Below, piece after piece: positions 1-5,507 of a stretch of 5,507 nt of DNA. Below the pieces are notes generated by a model. The model was not told the DNA's origin. It saw nothing but the letters and a program-made list of their open reading frames with translations, and made no database searches. Made by a program: the position numbers and the translations under genes. The stretch's first letter is position 1; each line of letters opens with the position of its first letter. Source of the DNA: Desulfuromonadales bacterium. Lineage in GTDB: Bacteria > Desulfobacterota > Desulfuromonadia > Desulfuromonadales > BM103. The stretch covers positions 1 through 5,507 of the forward strand of contig DAOVNV010000162.1 of assembly GCA_030630015.1 (NCBI GenBank). The letters are read 5' to 3'.

Positions 1-347
1 AGAAGATCCTCGGATACGGCCACGATTACCGCACTGGTGTGGTTTATTCGACCAATCGACGCATCTGGGAACACGACCAGGCGTTTCTGGAGAAACTTAA
101 AAAGACGACCAGCATCGGCATAGACATGGAAACTGCGACTATCTTTATTGTCGGTCACTACAACATCATCGCTCGTGGCGCACTGTTGCTGGTCTCGGAT
201 ATGCCACTCACCCCCGAGGGGGTAAAAACCGAGGAGTCGGATCTGCAGGTGACCCAGAAATGGGCCGCCAGCCACCTGCAGATCGGTATAGATGCGATGA
301 CTGAGATTGGGGAGAAGGGGGAGAAAATCAAGCATTTTCTGTATTAA
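1..347 (+). CDS. amn: AMP nucleosidase, C-terminal part (5' truncated by window edge)
   Basis: This enzyme hydrolyses AMP to adenine and ribose 5-phosphate in the cytoplasm, in purine salvage and adenylate control. The reading frame is open from the left edge (first full codon at base 3), so the true start lies outside; the GTG at 39 is internal. The visible 114 residues match the C-terminal part of the Amn/nucleoside-phosphorylase fold: YRTGVVYSTNRRIWEHD, then MET-AT (Glu codon at 129-131, in the position of the substrate-binding Met-Glu of this superfamily), then LLLVSDMPLTPEGVKTEESD. The Asp in SDMP (codon 198-200) is in the place of the catalytic Asp of the family. The end, GEKGEKIKHFLY, is charged and resembles the tail of the shorter bacterial Amn forms. 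No clear terminator follows the TAA, so read-through toward ettA is possible. Family assignment is firm; total length and regulatory N-terminal domain cannot be judged here. Confidence 0.9.
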   Translation, partial: KILGYGHDYRTGVVYSTNRRIWEHDQAFLEKLKKTTSIGIDMETATIFIVGHYNIIARGALLLVSDMPLTPEGVKTEESDLQVTQKWAASHLQIGIDAMTEIGEKGEKIKHFLY

Positions 348-370
348 ACATTCAAAATTGCCCCTCCCTC

Positions 371-399
371 TGGCGATTGTCAGAAAAAATCGCTACAAT
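371..399 (+). promoter_or_regulatory. possible sigma70 promoter for ettA
   Basis: TACAAT at 394-399 matches five of six bases of the -10 consensus. At exactly 17 bp upstream lies TGGCGA (371-376), a poor -35 with three matches. The same stretch contains a 6-bp inverted repeat, GCGATT (373-378) and AATCGC (388-393), within the spacer. It would give a leader of about 35 bases before the ATG at 440. Weak -35, so tentative. Confidence 0.35.
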
Positions 400-425
400 G
401 CCGGTCCAACAGTATATCCCCAACC

Positions 426-430
426 AGAGG
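426..430 (+). promoter_or_regulatory. ribosome binding site deciding the ettA start
   Basis: AGAGG lies 9 bases before the ATG at 440. The alternative in-frame TTG at 377 has no purine-rich site in front of it and would add 21 residues (from 377) with no counterpart in EttA proteins, so the ATG at 440 is preferred. Confidence 0.65.
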
Positions 431-439
431 TCTGACAAT

Positions 440-2119
<1,680 letters not shown>

Positions 2120-2129
2120 AATCAGAAGC

Positions 2130-2160
2130 GCGAGGTGCTGGGCGCCTCGCACCTCTTTCC
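2130..2160 (+). terminator. probable terminator or attenuating hairpin after ettA
   Basis: Two overlapping inverted repeats can form: GCGAGG (2130-2135) with CCTCGC (2145-2150), or GAGGTGC (2132-2138) with GCACCTC (2149-2155). They are followed by a pyrimidine-rich run CTCTTTCCTTTC that is not a pure T tract. The tail runs directly into the ribosome binding site of the next gene, so termination may be only partial and ettA and the CIA30 gene may still be co-transcribed. Confidence 0.45.
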
Positions 2161-2174
2161 TTTCTGGAGGAACA

Positions 2175-2684
2175 ATGAACAATTCGAGCGAAAAAACTAT
2201 TTTCGACTTCTCCAACCCCGCCGATCAACAGCCTTGGGAATCGATTGATGACCGCATTATGGGCGGTTCGTCGGAGAGCCGGTCGGAAATCACCGCTGCC
2301 GGCAGCCTGCGTTTTTCAGGAACGGTTTCCCTGGAAAACCAGGGAGGGTTTGCCTCGGTTCGGTCTCCTGCAGGTGATCACGACCTGGCCGGAGCCAACG
2401 GTGTGGTGATTCGCATCAAGGGCGACGGACAACGCTACAAACTGGGATTGCGTATCGATATTTTCTTCGACGGGGTCAGCTATCTGGCCGGCTTCGAGGC
2501 TCCGAAAGATACCTGGCAGGAGATTTTCCTGCCGTTCGACTTGTTCGCACCGACCCATCATGTGCAACGGCTGTCAAATGCAGCCCCGCTGGATCCGGCA
2601 CATATTCGGAGCTTTGTGCTGTTGATCTCGGAAGAGCAGGCAGGACCGTTCGAGATGGAACTGGATTGGATAAAGGTAGGTTAA
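2175..2684 (+). CDS. CIA30-family protein (complex I intermediate-associated protein 30 domain)
   Basis: The 169-residue product is a single CIA30 (NDUFAF1-like) domain, a jelly-roll, galactose-binding-like fold. In mitochondria the family helps assemble respiratory complex I; the role of the bacterial members is not established. Visible family marks: DF near the start (11-12), W21 followed by IDDRIMGGSSES (24-35), the GGFASVRS strand (57-64), the W114-to-F121 strand motif, and the C-terminal block SFVLLISEEQAGPFEMELDWI (about 146-166), which is the best conserved part of the family. No signal peptide or membrane segment, so probably cytoplasmic. GGAGG at 2166-2170 stands 4 bases before the ATG, which is a little close but strong. 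It follows ettA by 55 bp in the same direction and its TAA overlaps the stop of the convergent hemerythrin gene. No complex I gene is in the window. Family call is confident; function is unknown. Confidence 0.88.
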   Translation: MNNSSEKTIFDFSNPADQQPWESIDDRIMGGSSESRSEITAAGSLRFSGTVSLENQGGFASVRSPAGDHDLAGANGVVIRIKGDGQRYKLGLRIDIFFDGVSYLAGFEAPKDTWQEIFLPFDLFAPTHHVQRLSNAAPLDPAHIRSFVLLISEEQAGPFEMELDWIKVG

Positions 2685-3082
2685 CCGGACTTTTTCAGGT
2701 AATCGCCGAATTCCTTATCTGTACCGGCCAGGTGGTCACGCAGCCAGTTGCAGAGGAAGCTCATCAGTTCGGGCGTGGAGATCTTGTTGCCATACAGGCG
2801 GAGTTCAGTTAACTCCTGCACCTGAGTCCCCAGCTTGCGGTGTTCTTCCTTGTGCCTCTCTAAATCGGGGAAATTATGCTTCTGCATGAAGCGCTCTTCG
2901 GTATCAAAATGTTGCCGAATAAACTCCTGGAGTTCGTCCAGGATATGGTCCAGCACTTCCTGACCCCGCCCGTCTTTCATCGCATCGTAAAGTTCGTTGA
3001 TCAACCCGACCAGGTGACGATGCTGCACGTCTATTTCGGGAACATTCAATTCGTAACTTGGCTTCCAGATAAACAACGGCAT
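2681..3082 (-). CDS. bacteriohemerythrin (di-iron O2-binding protein)
   Basis: A single-domain hemerythrin of 133 residues, about the usual length for the bacterial type. It binds O2 reversibly (and in some cases NO) at a non-haem di-iron site; roles known for the family include O2 delivery to oxygenases or oxidases, O2 sensing for taxis and NO handling. Counting from the ATG at 3082, all seven iron ligands are present: His21 in DVQHRH, His58 and Glu62 in HFDTEE, His77 and His81 in HKEEH, His117 and Asp122 in HLAGTD. Trp6 near the N terminus also fits the family. There is no fused receptor or signalling domain and no signal peptide, so a cytoplasmic soluble carrier is likely. The ATG at 3082 has GGAG 9 bases upstream; the TTG two codons earlier (3088) would sit only 3 bases from it. 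It is transcribed divergently from msrB and overlaps the CIA30 stop codon by 4 bases. Confidence 0.93.
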   Translation of the reverse strand: MPLFIWKPSYELNVPEIDVQHRHLVGLINELYDAMKDGRGQEVLDHILDELQEFIRQHFDTEERFMQKHNFPDLERHKEEHRKLGTQVQELTELRLYGNKISTPELMSFLCNWLRDHLAGTDKEFGDYLKKSG

Positions 3083-3091
3083 TGGCAATTT

Positions 3092-3095
3092 CTCC
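3092..3095 (-). promoter_or_regulatory. ribosome binding site deciding the hemerythrin start
   Basis: GGAG on the minus strand, 9 bases before the ATG at 3082 and only 3 before the TTG at 3088, favours the ATG. Confidence 0.6.
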
Positions 3096-3104
3096 GCACG
3101 TGAT

Positions 3105-3120
3105 GTTAGAGAATCCTAAC
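3105..3120. promoter_or_regulatory. inverted repeat over the hemerythrin -10 and start site (possible operator)
   Basis: GTTAG (3105-3109) and CTAAC (3116-3120) are perfect inverted copies 6 bases apart. They cover the -10 box and predicted transcription start of the hemerythrin promoter, where a bound repressor would block initiation. The arms are only 5 bp, so chance is not excluded, and I do not recognise the site as that of a known regulator. Confidence 0.35.
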
Positions 3121-3141
3121 CCCAAGAAGCCCTGATGTCAA
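3113..3141 (-). promoter_or_regulatory. sigma70-type promoter of the hemerythrin gene
   Basis: On the minus strand a perfect -35 TTGACA (3141-3136) is followed after exactly 17 bp by TAGGAT (3118-3113), four of six for the -10 box. Transcription would begin near 3106, giving a leader of about 24 bases that includes the GGAG site. The fit of -35, spacing and distance to the start makes this the best promoter in the window. Confidence 0.7.
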
Positions 3142-3184
3142 TTCCCCTTTTCGCTCTCCACCTCGGCATGAACTCCTGCGGCTA

Positions 3185-3193
3185 TGCTATGAT
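3185..3193 (+). promoter_or_regulatory. possible extended -10 promoter of msrB
   Basis: TGCTATGAT has the extended TGn element directly before TATGAT, which matches five of six -10 bases. No convincing -35 is present 16-18 bp upstream, as is common for extended -10 promoters. Transcription would start near 3200, leaving a leader of nearly 60 bases before the msrB ATG. Confidence 0.45.
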
Positions 3194-3243
3194 AAAAAAT
3201 AAGCTGGTTTCGTGTGTAATCGACGGATCCAGAGATAAGACAG

Positions 3244-3251
3244 AAAGGAGG
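3244..3251 (+). promoter_or_regulatory. strong ribosome binding site deciding the msrB start
   Basis: AAAGGAGG stands 6 bases before the ATG at 3258. It sets the start at 3258 and not at the upstream end of the open frame (3135), and the resulting protein begins with a proper Tat signal. Confidence 0.85.
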
Positions 3252-3257
3252 CGCCCT

Positions 3258-3803
3258 ATGCGCCGTCGAATATTCATAAAGGGTCTAGCAGGTTGGGCCG
3301 TTCTCTTGTCCAGTGGTTTCTGGAAAGGTGTGCCCAATCTCGCCCTCGCGATTGAGAGCACTTCAAGCATCAGGGTCTGGTCGGCTGCCAAAGGAGACTA
3401 TGTCATGGTCGATAAAGTGGTCAAATCTGCCGGCGAATGGAAAAAGCAGCTGACCCCGGAGCAATACCACGTGACTCGCGAGCAAGGGACCGAGCAGGCC
3501 TTCAGCGGAGACTACTGGAATAGCCATGAAAAGGGCGTCTACCGTTGTATCTGCTGTGATCAGGACCTGTTCCACTCGAAGACCAAGTTTGATTCAGGAA
3601 CCGGCTGGCCCAGTTACTATGAGCCCGTTGCAGAAGAGAATGTTGGCAGAAATGAAGATCGCAAGTTTTTCATGGTGCGCACCGAAGTGCATTGCAGCCG
3701 CTGCGACGCCCACCTTGGCCATATTTTCGATGACGGTCCGCCGCCGACCGGCCTGCGCTACTGCATCAATTCGGCATCGCTGAGTTTTGCCAAGGAAGAC
3801 TAG
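3258..3803 (+). CDS. msrB: peptide-methionine (R)-S-oxide reductase MsrB with Tat-type signal peptide
   Basis: MsrB reduces the R form of methionine sulfoxide in oxidised proteins. The 181-residue product starts with a twin-arginine signal: RRIFIK at 3-8, a hydrophobic stretch about 9-31 and an ALA cleavage site (29-31), so the mature enzyme should act in the periplasm. After a short linker (about 32-60) comes a full MsrB domain: structural zinc cysteines C97/C100 and C146/C149, the substrate-pocket motif SGTGWPSYYEP (113-123), CDAHLGHIF (149-157), and catalytic Cys169 in RYCINSASLSF. The classical resolving cysteine (the Cys of SGCGWPSF in E. coli and Neisseria enzymes) is Thr115 here, so reduction must use another cysteine, possibly C99, or act directly. 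Divergent from the hemerythrin gene across 175 bp. No msrA and no thioredoxin-like partner is in the window. No clear terminator was found after it. Some members carry a lipid anchor instead; there is no lipobox here. Confidence 0.93.
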   Translation: MRRRIFIKGLAGWAVLLSSGFWKGVPNLALAIESTSSIRVWSAAKGDYVMVDKVVKSAGEWKKQLTPEQYHVTREQGTEQAFSGDYWNSHEKGVYRCICCDQDLFHSKTKFDSGTGWPSYYEPVAEENVGRNEDRKFFMVRTEVHCSRCDAHLGHIFDDGPPPTGLRYCINSASLSFAKED

Positions 3804-3891
3804 TCAGCCTGAAGACACTATCGGGGCCTGCAGTATCTCTTCCAAGACCAACGGCAAAGTGCGTCTTAAGAATGGTTTTGTGAAGGAAATC

Positions 3892-3900
3892 TGATAAAAT
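3892..3900 (+). promoter_or_regulatory. possible extended -10 promoter of the cytochrome lipoprotein gene
   Basis: TGATAAAAT contains the TGn extension followed by TAAAAT (five of six). The region 16-18 bp upstream (TGGTTT and neighbours) is a poor -35. Transcription would start about 40 bases before the ATG at 3946. The rest of the 142-bp gap after msrB shows no further clear element. Confidence 0.45.
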
Positions 3901-3932
3901 GAGAGCGGTTGTTTCACTTTGATCTCATCTTC

Positions 3933-3938
3933 AGGAGG
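3933..3938 (+). promoter_or_regulatory. ribosome binding site deciding the lipoprotein start
   Basis: AGGAGG stands 7 bases before the ATG at 3946. The open frame extends upstream to 3919, but that start would place the ribosome binding site inside the coding region and put extra polar residues before the lipoprotein signal. Confidence 0.8.
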
Positions 3939-3945
3939 AAATCCC

Positions 3946-4617
3946 ATGTCCAAGCTTTTCGGTTACAGCCTGCTCGTCATCTGCCTGATCCTGACCGCCT
4001 GCAATTCATCGGAAGACACGCCCCCCGCTGCCAGTAAAACGCCTGAGCCTGCCAAGCAGGAGATGACCGCCAAAGCAGACAAAGTAGCGGAACCGACTTT
4101 GCCTGAGAAGACAGAGGAGCCCCCCCAACAAACCACCCCCAGCGCTATTGAACCCGCGCAGAAAGTCGCTCAAATAGCAGAGGAAAAGGTTGAGACCGTT
4201 GCTCAGGCTGCATCGGAAACGACCCAGGACTTGAGTGAAAAAACAACAGCCGTTGCCCAGAAGCTGGAGGAAACAACGGATGACGCTGTCACCGCGGCCG
4301 AAGACAAAACTGTCAAAGCAGTTGAAACTGTCGAGAAGCAGATCGCTGTACCTGCTGTACCTGCTGTACCTGCTGCACCCGCGGCACCCGCTGCACCCGC
4401 TGCACCGGAAATGATCACACTTGAAGCCAGCTATGGCAAAGTGACATTTTCTCACACCCTGCATGCCGAGTTTCTCGATTGCGCCACCTGTCATGCGGAA
4501 GGCACACCTGGTCCCATTGAGTTGAACAAAACCACAGCGCATGCTCTCTGCAAAGACTGTCACAAAGAGCAGTCTGCCGGACCGACCGGCTGCAAGGATT
4601 GCCATATCAAAGACTGA
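3946..4617 (+). CDS. lipoprotein with helical/Pro-Ala stalk and C-terminal three-haem cytochrome c7-like domain
   Basis: Predicted 223-residue exported electron carrier. Residues 1-19 form a lipoprotein signal with lipobox LTAC; Cys19 would be lipidated and anchor the protein, probably to the outer membrane since Asn20 is not an inner-membrane Asp signal. Residues 20-70 are Pro/Glu/Lys-rich and disordered. Residues about 71-132 are an alternating Ala/Glu/Lys/Thr/Val stretch likely to form an amphipathic helix or coiled coil. Residues 134-154 are (AVP)3(AAP)4, a stiff extended linker. The C-terminal domain (about 157-223) begins with YGKVTFSHTLH and has three haem c motifs: CATCH (179-183), CKDCH (202-206) and CKDCH (216-220). 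The protein has six histidines in all: three in these motifs plus H170, H173 and H199, exactly enough for three bis-His haems. This matches the small c3/c7 family, which lacks the fourth haem of c3. Physiological partner unknown; no cytochrome maturation gene or other multihaem gene is near. It may be a periplasmic or surface electron shuttle. Confidence 0.85.
   Translation: MSKLFGYSLLVICLILTACNSSEDTPPAASKTPEPAKQEMTAKADKVAEPTLPEKTEEPPQQTTPSAIEPAQKVAQIAEEKVETVAQAASETTQDLSEKTTAVAQKLEETTDDAVTAAEDKTVKAVETVEKQIAVPAVPAVPAAPAAPAAPAAPEMITLEASYGKVTFSHTLHAEFLDCATCHAEGTPGPIELNKTTAHALCKDCHKEQSAGPTGCKDCHIKD
4345..4407 (+). repeat. seven in-frame 9-bp tandem repeats coding (AVP)3(AAP)4
   Basis: Three identical units GCTGTACCT (4345-4371) are followed by four variant units GCTGCACCC, GCGGCACCC, GCTGCACCC and GCTGCACCG (4372-4407). 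Each unit is three codons, so gain or loss of a unit keeps the frame and changes only the length of the lipoprotein linker. Identity of the first three units suggests recent slippage duplication. Confidence 0.9.
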
Positions 4618-4681
4618 TGTGGAGGAGATAGAGGACTGCCATCATGCAGTTGCTGCCACTTCAGGCCGTTTCAGACACAAA

Positions 4682-4714
4682 GAAAATGCCCCGGAAATTT
4701 TCCGGGGCATTTTC
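4682..4714. terminator. strong bidirectional rho-independent terminator
   Basis: A nearly perfect palindrome: 13-bp arms (4682-4694 and 4702-4714) with a GC-rich core GCCCCGG/CCGGGGC around an AT loop, and A-runs outside on one side and T-runs on the other (TTTTCTTGTTT after it on the plus strand; ATTTTC on the minus strand). It lies between the convergent cytochrome lipoprotein and ammonium transporter genes and can end transcription from both. Confidence 0.92.
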
Positions 4715-4726
4715 TTGTTTCACCCT

Positions 4727-4752
4727 GTCAGTCATTCCACATCATGACTGAC
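4727..4752 (-). promoter_or_regulatory. 9-bp inverted repeat spanning the ammonium transporter stop codon
   Basis: GTCAGTCAT (4727-4735) and ATGACTGAC (4744-4752) are perfect inverted copies with an 8-base loop. The right arm includes the last codons and part of the stop of the transporter gene. There is no T tract directly after it, so it may be a 3' end stabiliser or an accessory to the terminator 12 bases further on. Confidence 0.5.
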
Positions 4753-5507
4753 TGACGGGTTTGGTGATCACGCGTGCTGCTGACGAAGCACTGCTCAGGC
4801 CGGGAGCCGCAAAGCCGCTGCCGCCGCCAAGATGAACAGTCTGGAAGTCAGGATAAGCTTCCATACCGATTTCGGAGACGTCGAGACCGCGATACTCGTC
4901 TTCCTCACTGGCACGGATACCGATGGTGTACTTCAAAGCCAGCCAGACAACCGAGCTGGCAACCAGGACAAAAGCAGCCGTAGCAGCCACCCCAACAAAC
5001 TGAGTCACGAAACTGGCTTCGGCGTCGGTAAACGGTACGGCCATGGTTCCCCAGACACCGCAAACCAGGTGTATGGACAGGGCGCCAACCACATCGTCAA
5101 TCTTGAGCTTGTCGAAGAATGGTACGGCCAGCACGACCAGTACACCGCCAACGGCACCGATCAGCACGGCAGCGCCCAGAGACGGTGTGGCCGGACCGGC
5201 AGTAATCGAAACCAGGCCGGCCAGGGCGCCGTTAAGTCCCATAGTCACGTCGACCTTCTTGTAGAGGATCTGAACCATCGCCATGGCGGCAATCATGCCC
5301 CCGCAGGCCGCCATGTTGGTGTTGGCAATGACATTGGACATTTCGATGGCAGAAGCTGCATCACCCAGAGCGAGCACCGAACCGCCATTAAAGCCGTACC
5401 AGCCCATCCAGAGGATAAATGTACCGAGAGTTGCCATGGGAATGTTGGAGCCGGGCATAGGATTAACGCGGCCCCCCTTGCCGTATTTGCCTTTGCGGGC
5501 GCCGAGA
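4742..5507 (-). CDS. ammonium transporter (Amt family), C-terminal part (5' end beyond window)
   Basis: An inner-membrane channel that moves ammonium/ammonia into the cell for nitrogen assimilation. The frame is open to the right edge: upstream of the ATG at 5458 it continues with LGARKGKYGKGGRVNPMPG, the conserved periplasmic-side segment of Amt proteins, so that ATG is internal. The visible 254 residues include GTFILWMGWYGFNGGS, NTNMAACGG, GLNGALAGLVSITAG, and the second histidine of the twin-His pore site in ALSIHLVCGVWGT (codon 5069-5071); about six transmembrane helices can be seen. The cytoplasmic tail holds the conserved EEDEYRGLDVSEIGMEAYPDF region that contacts the PII protein and couples the subunits. 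It then continues for over 30 Gly/Ser/Ala-rich residues, longer than in E. coli AmtB. A glnK or other PII gene, if linked, would lie outside the window. The symbol amtB is plausible but cannot be fixed without the N-terminal part. Confidence 0.93.
   Translation of the reverse strand, partial: LGARKGKYGKGGRVNPMPGSNIPMATLGTFILWMGWYGFNGGSVLALGDAASAIEMSNVIANTNMAACGGMIAAMAMVQILYKKVDVTMGLNGALAGLVSITAGPATPSLGAAVLIGAVGGVLVVLAVPFFDKLKIDDVVGALSIHLVCGVWGTMAVPFTDAEASFVTQFVGVAATAAFVLVASSVVWLALKYTIGIRASEEDEYRGLDVSEIGMEAYPDFQTVHLGGGSGFAAPGLSSASSAARVITKPVSQS

Noticed and set aside
377..439. Extension of EttA to an upstream TTG start (580 residues)
   Set aside because: No ribosome binding site in front of the TTG, the added 21 residues have no counterpart in EttA, and the stretch overlaps a probable -10 box; the ATG at 440 has AGAGG at good spacing.
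3135..3257. N-terminal extension of MsrB by 41 residues
   Set aside because: The ATG at 3258 follows a very strong AAAGGAGG and begins a Tat signal; the upstream part overlaps the divergent promoter region and puts the signal inside the protein.
3918..3932. FNR-like half site TTTGATCTCATCTT before the cytochrome gene
   Set aside because: The two halves have a 3-base and not 4-base spacer and the second half is imperfect; not enough to call.
4345..4407. Tandem repeats considered as CRISPR or mobile element sign
   Set aside because: Units are 9 bp, contiguous, without spacers and in frame with a Pro/Ala linker; they are coding microrepeats.
4006..4605. Long antisense open frame (199 codons) opposite the cytochrome lipoprotein
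   Set aside because: A shadow caused by the biased Ala/Pro/Glu/Thr codons of the real gene; its protein is a low-complexity Gly/Cys/Arg/Ser mix with no family features or ribosome binding site.
4417..4617. Four-haem cytochrome c3
   Set aside because: Only three CXXCH motifs and six histidines are present, which fits a three-haem c7-like domain and not four-haem c3.
4644..4751. Small open frame of 35 codons with a GAGG site 9 bases before its ATG
   Set aside because: It runs through the strong bidirectional terminator and the end of the ammonium transporter gene; composition and position argue against a real gene.
5456..5458. ATG at 5458 as the start of the ammonium transporter
   Set aside because: The frame continues upstream to the edge with the conserved segment that precedes PMPG in Amt proteins, and the first half of the transporter would be missing.

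Overview
The window (about 5.5 kb, moderately GC-rich) carries seven protein genes of ordinary bacterial type, five complete and two cut by the window edges. The gene content points to a Gram-negative respiratory bacterium: an EttA of proteobacterial type, a Tat-exported methionine sulfoxide reductase, a lipoprotein carrying a three-haem cytochrome, and a bacteriohemerythrin. A low-oxygen or redox-fluctuating habitat (Desulfuromonadota or a sediment or sulfur-cycle gammaproteobacterium) fits, but the taxon is inferred from gene content and not proven. No mobile element, CRISPR array, tRNA or rRNA was seen.

Layout. Bases 1-347 (+) are the C-terminal end of AMP nucleosidase (amn). A 92-bp gap with a possible promoter leads to ettA (440-2119, +), an ABC-F translation factor. 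After a hairpin with a pyrimidine-rich tail comes a CIA30-family protein (2175-2684, +). Its stop codon overlaps the stop codon of a convergent bacteriohemerythrin gene (2681-3082, -). A 175-bp divergent intergenic region holds a good sigma70-type promoter for the hemerythrin, with a small inverted repeat over its -10 box, and an extended -10 element for msrB (3258-3803, +), a secreted MsrB. Next is a lipoprotein with a long helical and Pro/Ala-rich stalk and a C-terminal three-haem c7-like domain (3946-4617, +). A strong bidirectional terminator (4682-4714) separates it from the 3' part of a convergent ammonium transporter gene (4742-5507, -), whose start lies beyond the right edge.

How the genes may work together. 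The middle part (2681-4617) groups three redox proteins: a di-iron O2/NO-binding protein, an exported repair enzyme for oxidised methionine, and a surface or periplasmic electron carrier. This suggests a loose envelope redox or oxygen-stress neighbourhood, though each gene appears to have its own promoter. The flanking genes (purine salvage, translation control, ammonium uptake) are housekeeping. I see no clear undescribed multi-gene system. The most distinctive items are the haem-on-a-stalk lipoprotein with its 9-bp in-frame repeat, the Tat-type MsrB that lacks the usual resolving cysteine, and the hemerythrin promoter/operator-like repeat.
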